A stretch of DNA of 64,000 bases, taken from NCBI RefSeq assembly GCF_027244095.1, contig NC_069657.1, positions 145,572,857-145,636,856 of the forward strand. Direction: 5' to 3'. Source of the DNA: Hemicordylus capensis (lineage: Eukaryota; Chordata; Lepidosauria; Squamata; Cordylidae). Below are positions 33,908 through 45,458 of this stretch, in pieces. The notes beneath the pieces are model-generated. The model saw only the letters and a list, made by a program, of their open reading frames with translations, made no database searches and was not told the DNA's origin. The stretch's first letter is position 1; each line of letters opens with the position of its first letter. Position numbers and translations under genes: made by a program.

Positions 33908-35950
33908 CTATTTTTTTCACATATAGGTTGAGGAAGGGACAGCCAGCCCCTTCCCCTTTTTGGGATTTTTGCTCCCTAAGTCTTGCTTATGAGAAGGGCC
34001 GTCTCTGTGATGACCCATCTCAAGACATCATCATGCTGGAGACCTATCCTGTTGCCCCACAGAATGCTCTCTCACAAGAGTGGCAGACGATGGGGAGCAA
34101 GGGAGGATGCTCTGTGCAGGAATGCTGCAGGGATGGGTACCTTGGCGAGGGCTGTCCTGGTCTTGGCGACTGACGCCAAACGACTGGCAAACCGTGTATC
34201 CTGCCAGCCTGCATGCTCATGTGGGAATGTGCGCCCCTGTCTGCGGCCCCAAAGGGTGAGGCCAGTGTCCCAGGCCAGCTGCAAACTGGAGCTCTCCTCT
34301 CCCAGGAAACCCGCTGAGAGATCTGTATATGGCACCATGCTGGACCCAGCCCGGAAACTTTGCATGGGTTTAAAGGTCCACCCCGACTCCTGTGCCGTCC
34401 ATGCAAGCAGGTATGCCTGGCAAATGGCTCCTGCATGGCAGGGATAAACCAGCATGTGCAGGCCAACCCCTCTCTGGCTGGAGTAAATGTTTCAGTGGGG
34501 AGCAAATATTTCGGTGGTATGCTCCTGTCAGGGTTTGAGGGGCTGCCACAAGCAGGGATTCCGTAGCAGCCCTGTTCTATCTTTTTCACAGAAAGGATTG
34601 GGAAGGTGGACTCAGCCCCTTCCTTTTTCTTGGGATCTGTAATTATTTAGCATGGCGCCAAAAGAAGCTACCACTCCAGTCACAGAGCAGAGTGCTGAGT
34701 TTAGTTGTTGCAGTTATTTGAAGTACACGCATGGAGATTGTTGAAATTGAAATTGAGTCTACAACTAAATAGGTTTATTGGTGAAGTACATTTGAGATAG
34801 GAGAGACCTAGTCCTATCTATAAGCTACATCATGGATAGGTAGGGAGAGAGAGATGTTTCCATCTACTCTCTAAGAGGAAAGGAAGAGGACTGAGTCACC
34901 AGAGGAAGTACCTGTGGAGTCAAGGCAGTGGTCATAGAGTAGAGGTAAAGCAGGGAGAGGTAAGGAGAGCCTCACTAACTACCTCTACTCCCATTCCCCA
35001 TAGTGGCCATTAGGATAGTTTGTGCAAAAGGTCAATGCACTGGAACTCCATCTCCAACACCCTTTTGGGGTTTCATGTCCCCCCAGCTTTACTCATGATC
35101 AAGACTGGTCACCAGGGTCAGTCTTAGGTCAACTGAGATCCTTTTTCAGGGATGCAGCCCAGAGTTCACTGGCCAGGCATGAGAGTGATAGGCCATGGGG
35201 ACACTCCCAAACAACTTATGGAAAGGACCATCAGAGGTGAGGGGAGAGAATTTCCCGGACAGATCTGCAATGAACACAGGTGGCAAAACATCCCCTTCTC
35301 TCATTAACACATCCCTCATGAGAGTTTCAGGCCATGGGTGCTCTAAATAGAGCAAAGATGTTTTCTGAATGGCAGCCAGAGGGAGTGATACCCCAGAAAT
35401 TGCTTGTCTTGGGGATTTCAGACAAGCTGTTGTGAAACCCTACCCCCTGCCAGCCTGCTCACCCCTGTGTGCATGTGTACCCTTGCCATCACCCCCTTTC
35501 TGGGGGTGGTTAGAGAATGGAATCCCTGTGCTGGCAGGTCTGCATACGGTGTGACGGCAGATAGGGACCCAGGAATTTTGAATGGGTTTCAAGGTCTGTC
35601 CCGGTCTACCCCTCCCTCTCCTCCGTGCATGTGCCAGGGCAAGAACAAAGGGAGTGTCTAATGGCCTTGGGTGCATGTAAGTGTGCACAGTGGAAGAGGG
35701 CACAGGTGCACCCTCACCTGTGGCCTTTGCAGCCACCCCTGCTGCCCTGTGGTTGGGGGAGAGGAGTAATGGGCCTTCTTGTGCGATTCCTCATACCCGT
35801 GTATCTGCATACGGTGCACAGATGGAATGGACCCAAGAGTCTGAATTTGTGTTAATGTATGTCCCAATAGCCCACTCCATGGCTGTGCACATGGCCAGGC
35901 TATGGAACATGGGGTGTCAGAATCTCCTCTGGGGTGCGTGCAAGGCTTCA
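33908..35950. repeat. Diverged dispersed-tandem repeat region
   Basis: Related blocks recur. A block of about 65 bp at 33908-33973 (TTTTTCACATATAGG, CAGCCCCTTCCCCTTTTTGG) is repeated at 34578-34640. The segment near 34319 (ATCTGTATATGGCACC, then CATGGGTTTAAAGGTC) has relatives near 35536 and 35806 (TCTGCATACGGTG, then GGGTTTCAAGGTC or a weaker form). The LTR-like copy at 34671-35059 interrupts the series. Unit edges are not firm. Confidence 0.35.
34671..35059 (-). repeat. LTR-like sequence, copy 1
   Basis: Related to 38426-38789 on the same strand. Read on the minus strand it starts TGTTGGAGATGG, contains an AATAAA signal and has the size of a retroviral-type LTR. No gag, pol or env sequence lies beside it, so it looks like an old solo copy. 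Family unresolved. Confidence 0.35.
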
Positions 35951-36123
35951 GAGGGATTTGGGGAGAGGGAGGTAGTGGAGAATCTTTTTTTTTTAACCAT
36001 AGAGTTGGTGGGGGGGCACTAAAGGAGGGCCCCCTTGGCTTCATTGGTGGCTAAGTGGGCAGCTCAACCCGTGAGCTCACAGTCTGCAAGTGGGGAACAC
36101 CTTTTAACAGGTGGGCACAGCAC

Positions 36124-36358
36124 AGCCAGCGTGGTGTAGTGGTTAGAGTGCTGGACTAGGACCGGGGAGACCCGAGTTCAAATCCCCATTCAGCCATGAA
36201 ACTAGCTGGGTGACTCTGGGCCAGTCACTTCTCTCTCAGCCTAACCTACTTCACAGGGTTGTTGTGAAAGAGAAACTCAACTATGTAGTATACCACTCTT
36301 GGCTCCTTGGAGGAAGAGCGGTATATAAATATAAATATAACAACAACAACAACAAGAA
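36124..36358 (+). mobile_element. tRNA-derived CORE-like SINE
   Basis: A full-length-looking copy: AGCCAGCGTGGTGTAGTGGT head, B-box GAGTTCAAATCCCC, CORE body, GGCTCCTTGGAGGAAGAGCG and an ACA-type tail. It directly abuts the R4-like LINE fragment. Confidence 0.75.
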
Positions 36359-37310
36359 ACTATTCAACACCAATGAAACAAAGCAGGCCTACAAGAAAGA
36401 ACAAGTCAAGAAACGAGCAGAAAAATGGAAAAATAAGCCACTGCATGGTCAATATTTGGACAATATAAGTGGAAAATCAGACATCACCAAGACCTGACAA
36501 TGGTTTCAGAATGGCAACTTGAAGAAAGAAACAGAGGGTTTAATACTAGCTGCACAAGAACAGGCACTAAGAACAAATGTAATAAGAGCAAAAGTCGAAA
36601 AATCAACAACAAACAGCAAGTGCCGCCTTTGTAAAGAAGCAGATGAAACAGTGGACCACCTAATCAGCTGTTGTAAAAAGATCGCACAGACTGACTACAA
36701 ACAAAGGCATGACAAGGTAGCAGGGATGATACACTGGAACATCTGCAAAAAATACAAGCTACCTGTAGCCAAAGATTGGTGGGACCATACAACTGAAAAA
36801 GTTGAAGAAAATGAAGATGCAAAAATATTATGGGACTTCCGACTACAAACATCTGCCACACAATACACCAGATATAACTGTAGTTGAGAAGAAAGAAAAA
36901 CAAGTCAAAATAATCGACATAGCAATACCAGGGGATAGCAGAATAGAAGAAAAAGAAATAGGAAAAATCACAAAATACAAAGATCTACAAATTGAAATTG
37001 AAAGGCTGTGGCAGAAAAAGACCAAAATAATCCCAGTGGTCATTGGCACCCTAGGTGCAATTCCAAAAGACCTTGAAGAGCACCTCAACACCATAGGGAC
37101 CACAGAAATCACCACCAGCCAATTACAAAAAGCAGCTTTACTGGGAACAGCCTATATTCTGCGACGATACCTATAATAACAGCAACAACAGTGATAACAA
37201 AATTCAGCCATCCCAGGTCCTTGGGAAGGACTGGATGTCTGGATAAAACAAACCAGTCAATAACACCTGTCTGACTGTGTAAACAACAACAACAATAATA
37301 ATAATAATAG
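36359..37310 (+). mobile_element. R4/Dong-like LINE 3' end
   Basis: ORF2 C-terminal part of a LINE that uses a restriction-like endonuclease. After KKLFNTNETKQAYKKEQVKK come a zinc knuckle CRLCKEADETVDHLISCC (36620-36673) and endonuclease-type sequence: HNTPDITVVEKKEKQVKIID, then IAIPGDSRIEEKE and KYKDLQIEIERLW. It ends LLGTAYILRRYL before a stop near 37175. One TGA at 36496-36498 replaces a likely Trp, and one frame shift lies near 36835-36850. Otherwise it is well kept, so the insertion is fairly young. The 3' UTR ends in (AAT)n at 37297-37308. R4/Dong elements are known in lizards. Confidence 0.65.
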
Positions 37311-37776
37311 GCCCAACAGACTGGCCCTCTCACGAGAGTGTGAGCCCACTGGGCAGCAAGCTGCCAGACAGCGGGTTTCCAATGGATCTGGATGGACTGC
37401 TTTGCCAAGGTCATCCCTTGCGTCATCTTCCCTGCTTATAGTGGGACAAACCCCCAAGCATCCTTTGCCCTCTGCCAACCGTATTTCCCATTCGAGCAAA
37501 TGTGGAATATGTGGATATTCCCCTCACCTCCTGTAATGAAAGCGGAATTCATCTCCCCCCCCCCGCCTGAAAACCACCAGATAATTTGTGTTTGTGTAGT
37601 GCTTTCAGGGTGCAGGGCTACTGCGGCGGGGGGTGGGGTGCCATCACTGGGAGAAGAAACGCTGGCATTGCAGGGCATTAAAATGGCTTTCAATGCCCTT
37701 TTCCTACCGAGGGCAGGTGGAGCACTCCAAAAATGCACGATTGCACTTAGCATGCCCCTTCAAGATCATGGCCAAT

Positions 37777-37960
37777 CAGAGGCGTATCTAGGGGAAATTG
37801 TGCCTAGGGGCAAGCCCTAAAATTGCTCCCGCACCCCGCTCCAAACATCTGACACCCATCTTTCAGATAACTTTACTACCAGTCAAGCTCATTAATCAAC
37901 AAATCTTTTAATTTACAAAGAAAAATCCATTAAATTGTTAAGTCAAGATAAGAGACTTCA
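37777..37960 (+). mobile_element. hAT MITE end fragment (CAGAGGCGTA family)
   Basis: Starts CAGAGGCGTATCTAGGGG with TGTGCCTAGGGGCAAG, as in the element at 59102-61027. The opposite end was not located, so it is truncated or interrupted. Confidence 0.4.
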
Positions 37961-38039
37961 GAATCTTGACTGCAATCAAGATGGTCACACTTTAAAAAGC
38001 TGGGCTGCTGCTCTTCTGTAGTAACAATTTCCAGAGAGG

Positions 38040-38200
38040 GGCCATGCTGTCTGATGCAGTAAGAACACAAGAAGTCTTGTGGCACTTTCAAGATTAACTC
38101 ACTTGTTGTAGCACAGGCTTTCATGGACAAAAAGTTTAGGCTACCATTGCCATGTTAGTCTCCACGGTGCTGCAAGACCTCCTTGTTTAATAAACTTTAA
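38040..38200. repeat. Amniote-type interspersed repeat fragment
   Basis: CTTGTGGCACTTTCAAGATT, CAGGCTTTCATGGACAAAAA and GTTAGTCTCCACGGTGCTGC are phrases shared by a widespread reptile repeat. The family name is not recalled with certainty. Confidence 0.3.
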
Positions 38201-38425
38201 CAAATACTTGGGGTGTTAACAGCCATGCAAGACAATGGAAGGGCTCAAAAAGCATGTGGTAAGCAGTGGCTTCTTTAAAGTTTTCCGTCATTATAACACT
38301 CAGCCATCATAAACTGTCAGGGCTAGTAGACTTGCTCTCTGTGTCAGCACATATTTCCTATGTTAGAGGTTGTTAATTTTTACTCTCAGTAGGTAAAAAC
38401 AGCAGAGCACTGAGGAATGAGCACA

Positions 38426-38789
38426 CACTCCAGTTACAGAGTGTGTGGCAGAGGATGGTTTAGTTGTTGCAGAAATCACATGGAGATCCTTGTAGAACTA
38501 AATACTAAATATTTATTGGTTAAATACATGTGGATAGGAAAGACCTAAACCTAATCTAAAGGACTACATAATGGATAGGTAAGGAGAGAGGGGAATGTTT
38601 CCTTCTGCTCTCTAGGAGGAAAGGAAGGATTGTGACTCAGCACAGGAAGTGTGGAAGAGTCAGATCAGGGGTCATAGAGTAGAGACAGGTAGAACAGTCA
38701 GGGAGACCCTTACTCACTATCTCTACTCCCAAGTGGTCATTAGGATAGTTGGTGCAAAAGGTCAATGCACTGGAACGCCATCTCCAACA
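38426..38789 (-). repeat. LTR-like sequence, copy 2
   Basis: Second copy of the 34671-35059 repeat, same orientation, with TGTTGGAGATGG at its minus-strand start and AATAAA within. No internal retroviral genes are seen between the two copies. Old. Confidence 0.35.
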
Positions 38790-39289
38790 TCCGAAACCAT
38801 CACAAGAGTGACAAAGTCACAGGAAAATGACCTGCAAGTCCAGAAGGACTGGCAAGACTAAGCTAGTACTTTGAGCTTAGTTTCTTTCATGATTACATAT
38901 ATCATATAAAACCATGTTCCTCCTTAAGTGGATGATTGGTTACCTTCATGACCATGCAATTCTGCATTTTCATGCATTTTTTTTAACCATTAGTGAGCAG
39001 TATTTAATACACCTGATGGAATTAATAGAGCTCATCTCAACTAGAATTTGGTCTTGAAACTGCTTGCTGCTGCCAAAAAACAACTCTGTAGGGTGCAAAG
39101 CGTGGTGGAAAAGAAGAAACCCCTCCCCACTTCAGCTTCCGAGTCAGGCAAGTGTGTGTGTGTGTGCGTGTGCGTGTGCACACCCAGGCAGGGGTCACTC
39201 GGAAAAACCCTCTTTCACTGATACTGATCAATGCCTTTTAATTGCAGTTTTTACACTTGAATCGAACAATATTGCACTATGTATGTTGA

Positions 39290-39548
39290 TTGACTGATTG
39301 ATTAAGTGCCATCTAGTCAGTGTTGACTCTTAGCGACCACATAGATAGATTCTCTCCAGGATTATCTGTCTTCCACTTGGCTTTGAAGGTCTCTCAGTGG
39401 TGCATTCATTGCTGTCGTAATCGAGTCCATCCACCTTGCTGCTGGTCGTCCTCTTCTTCTCTTTCCTTCAACTTTCCCCAGCATTAAAGACTTCTCAAGG
39501 GAGCTGGGTTTTTGCAGAATGTGTCCAAAGTATGATACTTCACAGGCA
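39290..39548 (-). mobile_element. RTE-BovB LINE 3' fragment
   Basis: Read on the minus strand: CTTTGGACACATTCTGC, AGCTCCCTTGAGAAGTC, GGGGAAAGTTGAAGGAAAGA, GAAGAGGACGACCAGCAGCA and ATCTATGTGGTCGCTAAGAG. This is the familiar end of squamate BovB, including the KGKRKRGRPA-type basic reading. Truncated on the inner side. The BovB-tailed SINE at 19815 depends on this LINE class. Confidence 0.75.
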
Positions 39549-39551
39549 GAT

Positions 39552-40437
39552 TCCAGTTGGTGTCAATTGGAGATTGTTGCTCTACGAGATCTGAGCTTAA
39601 GTATGGCGTCCCTCAAGGCTCCGTAATTTCTCCAATGCTTTTCAACATCTACATGAAACCGCTGGGAGAGATCATCAGGGGATTTGGAGCCGGGTGTTAC
39701 CAGTACGCTGATGACATCCAGATCTACTTCTTCATGCCAACTTCTTCAGGAGCTGGCATATCCTCCCTAAATGCCTGCCTGGGCTGGATGAGGGAGAATA
39801 AACTGAAGCTGAATCCAGATAAGACAGAGGTACTTATTGTGCAGGTTCAGAACTCCAGAGACAATCTTGATCTACCTGTTCTAGATGGGGGTCATACTTC
39901 CCCAAAAGGAACAGGTCTGCAGTCTGGGAGTACTTCTGGATCCACACCTCTCCTTGATTTCTCAGGTTGAGGTGGTGGCCAAGGGTGCTTTCTATCAGCT
40001 TTGGCTGATATGCCAGCTAAAATCAATGACCTCAAAACAGTGGTTCACTTTCGTACTCCGTACAAAACAGTGGTACATTACTCATAGAGGTCATCAGAGG
40101 AAGTCCGTCTCCAGCTACCACCAATACGTTTGGTGGCTACACAGAGACGGGCCTTCTCAGCCACTACCCTGAGATTGTGGAATGCACTGCCTGCTGAGAT
40201 ACGATCCTCCCCATCTCTGGCAATTTTCAGAAAACACCTGAAAACCTTCTTTTCACCCAAGCTTTCCCAGCTTTTAAAAACTGTCTATTTTTTAATTTTA
40301 TGGCTGTTTTTAAATTGTTGCATTGTTTTAACTTTTATATGTGTTTTAATTTTTTTTTATGTTAACCACCCAGGGATGAATGTTTGGGCGGTATAGAAGT
40401 TAAACAAACAAACAAACAAACAAAACAAAACAAACTA
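39552..40437 (+). mobile_element. L2-like LINE with reverse transcriptase remnant
   Basis: The frame at 39557-39970 contains reverse-transcriptase motifs: GVPQGSVISPMLFNIYM, the catalytic box YADD (in CYQYADDIQIY) and GWMRENKLKLNPDKTEVL. Downstream, other frames hold the ORF2 end (RAFSATTLRLWNALPAEIR). The 3' UTR ends GGGATGAATGTTTGGGCGGT plus CAAA units. It is 5'-truncated and frame-shifted between the RT and the C-terminal part. Relatives: 53825-54445 (same strand) and 63440-63800 (opposite). Confidence 0.7.
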
Positions 40438-40439
40438 CA

Positions 40440-41100
40440 GCATGGACATTACTGTTTATGTTCTTCCTTCCCTAATAGAAAAGGAAAGAAAGTGGGGAGA
40501 CTGGAAAGAAGGAAGGAAATGGGCATATGGTTTCAACAGGAAAAAAGGAGGGCAGGGAAGGGAGGGGGCATCATTTGGTGCTTCATTTCAGACATCAAAA
40601 AATCATGAGCCAGCATGGAGTGTGAGAGCCTGAAGCAAAAAGTGCTTGTTCTTGAGAAAGATTTTCCTGGATCAATGAGCTTGACTGGAGTTTAGTGTCA
40701 CACCTGTGTGAAGCATAGTCCTCCAGCAAGATTCTTGGCCTTTTCTCTACCACACCCAGCACTTGTGCTTCTCCTGTAGCTCCTTTAGCATCTCCTAGTG
40801 GGAGCGGCTGGGCAGGCAGACACTTTCCCCAAACCAAACACTCATCTTGCATTCTTTTGAAGAGAGCCCATCCCATCTTTATTCGAAGACTCAGTCAGTT
40901 TTTAATGTATTATATGGCTCCCATCTCACATGGTCCTGGGCTACAGACCAAGGTACAACTCTGTTAATCGTTTATTTATTCTAGGTTGATATATATCCTC
41001 CCCACAAGCAACAAAGTTCTGTAAAGAAACTTGGTTGGGCCCGACACTAAGAGGCTTTGTGTTGCTGTTTTGGCTTCTCATTGCTAACCTGTTCCTCTGA
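40440..41100. other. Intergenic upstream of gene B
   Basis: No gene or repeat is recognised. Any promoter of gene B should lie here or just beyond, but no TATA or CpG island stands out. Confidence 0.35.
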
Positions 41101-41101
41101 C

Positions 41102-41123
41102 CAGGAAAACGTGGCTGACCACA
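41102..41123 (+). other. 5' non-coding exon end, gene B
   Basis: The same 22-base block and GTGAGC donor as at 22516-22537. A 3.5-kb hAT element has since landed 15 bp after the splice donor. Confidence 0.5.
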
Positions 41124-41289
41124 GGTGAGCAGCTCACACTGTAAAATAGGGTTGTGCGGGGTTTTTTTTCTGTTTTGTTTTTGGCCCGAATCCGAAACAC
41201 CCCAATTTTGTTCTTTGTTCAAAATCGGCCAATCCAAAACACCCCAATTTTGTTCTTTGTTTGAAATTGCAAAATTTGAATCTGAAACT

Positions 41290-42350
41290 TTTTGGATTTT
41301 AAAAACTGGCCCCAGGGAAAAACTAGTGGGTGGGGGTGGTAATGCCCAATAGGTAGAAACTACCACCCAAATTTCAGAGGAATTGGGCAAAGGGCTGATT
41401 TTTGGTAATTTTTTGAAGTATAGAATTTTTCCAATAGGGAAGAATGGAGGTTTCAGCAAAAGTATAGCTTCATGTTGAGGGGAAAGGGGTGGCCCAGAGC
41501 AGAGTAGGGTGGGTGATAGTGCCTAGTGGGGGCAAGGAAGCTGCCAGAATTATTTCAAAAGAATTGGGCAGAGGGCTGATTTTTAAAGAGGTAATGGAGT
41601 TTGCGCATCTGTAAAGTTCTTCCCCATAGGGAATGATGGACCTCCATAATTCCTGCCCCATAACTGCACTTGGGGGGCACCAGGGTGGCCCAGAGCAAGT
41701 GGTGGTGTAGAGCACATAGGGTGCCAACCACCCCCATGGGTTGCTAAACCATGGGGTACTGGGTTCTGTTGTCTCTGAGATGTTTGAGTGTAGATTCAGA
41801 TTCTGTGGTAGCATATGAGAGTGGATTCATGGTATGTCATTGAAAATCTCATATGCTACCAGAGAATCTACACTCAGAACACCTCAGAAACAACAGAACC
41901 CAGCACCCCATAGGTTAGCAACCCATGGGGGTGGTTGGCACCCTATATGCACTACACTACCACTCACTCCCGGCCACCCCAGTGCCCCCCAGGTGGAGTT
42001 ATGGGTCTTCTGAAACCTCCATTATTCCCCGGGGGGGGGGGACATTAAAGAAGGGTAAACTTCAACAATTCCTAAGAAATCAGCCCTTTGCCCTATTCCT
42101 TTGGAATCTGGGTTGTGGCAGGCACCCATTGGGGCACTGCCACCCAAACCACTGTTTTGCCCCACAGGGCCCCTTTCTGCCCCAAATCTGCCCCAAAGAC
42201 GTGTCAACTTCAGAAATTCTTTAAAAATCAGCCCTTTTCCCAATTCCTTTGGAATCTGGGTGGCAGCAGGCACCCATTGGGGCACTACCACCTGAACCAC
42301 TCTTCTGCCCCCAAAGCCCCCTTTCTGCCTCAAATCCACTCCAAATAACA
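41290..42350. repeat. Palindrome with internal repeats inside the hAT element
   Basis: Around a centre near 41830 the arms pair closely. CAACCACCCCCATGGGTTGC on the left pairs with GCAACCCATGGGGGTGGTTG on the right, and GGTAGCATATGAGA pairs with TCTCATATGCTACC. Further out, each arm carries copies of GAATTGGGCAAAGGGCTGAT, two on the left (41380, 41570) and two inverted on the right (near 42090 and 42235). Confidence 0.7.
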
Positions 42351-42570
42351 TCAACATCACACATCAACAACACCAGAGATTTGGAAAAAATCAGGCAGAT
42401 TTCCAAAGGTCATGCACATCCACATCCCCCCAACCACCCAAAATGCAATTGATCTACATACAACAGTGTGAAACAACAACAATGAAATGCACACTGCCCC
42501 ACTGGCCAATGAGGGTAAATGCACACTGCTCCACTAGCCAATGAGGGTAAAATTTACCCTTAAATAAAGG

Positions 42571-42800
42571 GAGCCAGTGTGGTGTAATGGCTAGAGTGCC
42601 GGACTAGGACCAAGGAGACCTGAGTTCAAATCCCCATTCAGCCATGAAACTAGCTGGGTGACTCTGGGCCAGTCACTCTCTCTCAGCCCAACCTACTTTT
42701 CAGGGTTGTTGTTGTGAGGAGAAACCTACCATAAGTATGTAGTACACTGCTCTGAGCTCCTTGGAGGAGAGCGAGATATAAAATGTAAATGTAAAAAAAT
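42571..42800 (+). mobile_element. tRNA-derived CORE-like SINE
   Basis: AGCCAGTGTGGTGTAATGGC head, B-box GAGTTCAAATCCCC, CTGGGTGACTCTGGGCCAGT body and GAGCTCCTTGGAGGAGAGCG tail. It is inserted in, or carried by, the hAT element. Confidence 0.75.
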
Positions 42801-42889
42801 GTAAATTTGCTTAAAAGGAATAAGGTGTGTTACAGACAAGGCCTGATCTATATACTAAATATGCTCATTAGCTAGTATATAAAATAGGT

Positions 42890-44130
42890 CTGGGCCAAGT
42901 TCTTTTATATTGGTGACCACGTTTGATCTGGAAACAAGGAAGAAAAGAGATCCAACCACTCAAAGATTCAATGGGCTTTATTGAGTATAAAAGAATAACA
43001 ACATAATCTAGCAAGCAGAAAGCAGAGCACTCTATCAATATTGCTAACAGTATTTAAACAGAACATCCTAACCAGTACCAATATTCACCATGTGCCTAAC
43101 TAACTTATGTGTGGGTAATTAAATCTTCCTAGATTCTAATACATTTCAGATACAGGCAGAAAAGAGGGGGGTGGGTTTGAGAGAGGCTGAGGCCTGGCAT
43201 GGTTTGGAGTTAGTATAGGAAAGGAAGGGGGGAAGGAGAAGGGAGCAAGGAAGGATGGAGGGGATTCCAAGCTTGTAGGAGCAGCATATTTACCAGGCTT
43301 GAGAATGGTGGATCTTTCAGCTGAAGAGGAGAGACTGTAGCTGGGAGCAGTAACAGAGTGATGGTCTGGCTTCTGGTGGCCAAGCAGACAGTTTGCTCAG
43401 AGCGAGGCAGAGAGTGAAGGTGCCATGGCTGGGGAAAAGTCTTGACTTCTCACTGCGCAGTAGAAGTCACAGACAGTTCCTGTTCATGAGCAGAGTTCCT
43501 GAGCAAATCTTGCTGTAGGCACAAGATAGCTAGCGTGTGAGCAGAATGCCCGTAGGCACAGAACTGCTAAACTGCCATGTCCAGAGACTCCTTCTTATAG
43601 TGGTTCCATCCTTTGATGTCTTCTGGATCACAAAAGGTGTTTTTCTGCTATCCTCTGAATATTATCTTTTAATTACCAAAATTAGCTCAGGATATTTGGT
43701 CAGTCCAGAGAGATCTCTGAATCTCATCTTCTGTAAACTCTGTGCGCTCAGGAAGGGAGGGGAGGAGCATTGCCCAAGGCAAATCTGCATCTGAGAGCCA
43801 CAATGGCATCTCCCCAAAAGGAGTTAAAATCAGCAGTTAGTGAAGGAATTGAGTTAGTTCTATTTGTGTGAAACATTATTTCTTGTGTACCTCTTCCTAG
43901 TGTTTTTCTTGTAATTGAAAACAAGAGAATATATGTGCGAGTAATTCAATACATTTAGCTAGGCAGACGCCTCAGTGAGGTAAGAATTTAAAGTCCACAG
44001 GCATTTTCTCTGTATCCATTTGGCTATGTTGAATTTCTATAGATAGCAACTGAGCTAATCACTTGGGCATTGCAGGGCCATCACTGACAATGGAAGGAGG
44101 AACTCAACAGGTCGGGCAAACCCTTCCACA
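42890..44130 (-). repeat. Possible solo LTR inside the hAT element
   Basis: On the minus strand it would begin TGTGGAAGGG near 44130 and contain AATAAAGCCCATTGAATC near 42970-42990, an LTR-style poly(A) region, giving about 1.2 kb. No internal retroviral genes are visible and no duplication was confirmed. Old fossil at best; limits uncertain. Confidence 0.25.
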
Positions 44131-44864
44131 GACATAGTGAGTCACATTTTTAGCATATGAAAGCTCAGGCCAAAGCCTTTGTTTCTTGTATATCCATTTT
44201 AGCAACACAATGCTATATTCCTCCTGCTCCACAGAGCAGTTGACCTGGGTGCCAGAGTTCAGGTATCATTTCATTTCTTGATATAAAATGGAGTCAGACA
44301 CAGGCCTATATTTCTGAGTTGGTACCTCTGGTTCTGATATGTTATAAACCGTTCATAACAGGAGGCAATTGCCAGCAGATCAGCCCATGCTTTCGCTGGC
44401 CAATCTGCGGGCTGGAAGGGCTGGAAATTCAAACAGATGTCAAAACTCAAAATGGAGACTGAAGGAGAAAGACTTTTTGCGAGTGCAAAATGGAGTTCCA
44501 AAACAGCCGAAACAACAAAACGTTTTGTATCTGAAACAGGGACGTTCTGTTTTGGCTACAAAATTTTCTGTTTTGAGCATTGGGTGTATTGTTTTGGCTA
44601 CAAAACAGCCAAAATGGCCTGTTTTGTGCACAAAACATTTTGTATCCGAAACGAAACGCACATCCCTACTGTAAAAGAGGGCCAGTGGTTCTAAACAGAA
44701 CGATCTTGCCTACGGTGAGCATGGAAGGGTTGAGAAGGGACCATCTGTTACTGCTGGGAGCACAGGTTCTGTACCAATATGTATGTGTGTGCTGGCAAAG
44801 GGTTTGTTATTTCGGTGAGATAGGAGTTTGGGGATCCCTTCCCACAACGGGGATTACGGGGAAG

Positions 44865-45049
44865 CAGTAATCTCTCTAATCTTTGTGGTCTGTGTGCGGA
44901 ATGAGTCGTGTTCTGGGCAGCAGCATCAAGACACGTGCATTCAGAGTGGGGCCTTCCTGATTAAAACTGAGCAGGATCTAAAATTAACTGCGTGGATGTC
45001 AAAAACCGTGTAAGTGTGCACACATGCAGACGCCTTAGAGGGAATGCTG
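44865..45049. mobile_element. 185-bp hAT-like MITE in leader intron of gene B
   Basis: Ends CAGTAATCTCTCTAATC and, reversed, CAGCATTCCCTCTAAGG. Flanks CGGGGAAG and TAGGGAAG match at 6 of 8. The aligned intron of gene A runs straight through the site (GGGGAAGCACAAAGG), so the insertion post-dates the gene duplication. Confidence 0.65.
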
Positions 45050-45149
45050 TAGGGAAGTGCATAGGACTCTCACTTTCACTCTCTCTCACTCTCTTTCAGG
45101 TGCTTACCACAGGATTTCCCTTGCTATCTGCCCATCTGCCTCCCAAGCG

Positions 45150-45399
45150 ATGCTGATCCTATCCTGTTCCTCCAAGTTGCAGCTGCTGGAGGGGATACTG
45201 CGGAAGAACCTTCCCCGGACCCTTCCGGTACTCTTGAGCCATGCATTCCTCCTAGCTGGGAACCTGCTTTAGTCAAGGGAAAGCAAAAAAGAAAGGTCCC
45301 TGTTCTGCAGGGTCTCCTATTAAGCTAGGACTGTGAGCCAGTCTCCTGTCAACATGCTACCCTGGGCTCCATGAATGAATGGGGGTGGGATAAAAACGT

Positions 45400-45458
<59 letters not shown>

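Larger units (their letters stand above)
41147..44668. mobile_element. 3.5-kb foldback hAT element in leader intron of gene B
   Basis: Exact 8-bp target duplication CTGTAAAA (41139-41146 and 44669-44676). Ends TAGGGTTGTGCG and, reversed, TAGGGATGTGCG. The matching site in gene A (near 22550) lacks the element. The left third is a large palindrome (41290-42350). The interior also holds a SINE (42571-42800) and an LTR-like sequence. Near the right end are repeated TTTTGGCTACAAAA blocks. No transposase is present, so it would need one in trans. Confidence 0.8.

Noticed and set aside
33435-33926. Overlapping frames of about 160 codons on both strands
   Set aside because: Mutual shadows in moderately GC-rich DNA, with no recognisable domain.
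36124-36200. tRNA-like A and B boxes
   Set aside because: Part of a SINE with relatives at 20968, 42571 and 63140; no cloverleaf acceptor stem, so not a tRNA gene.
45400-45458. Regular GATA repeats as a possible CRISPR-like array
   Set aside because: Pure 4-bp microsatellite in a vertebrate intron, with no spacers.
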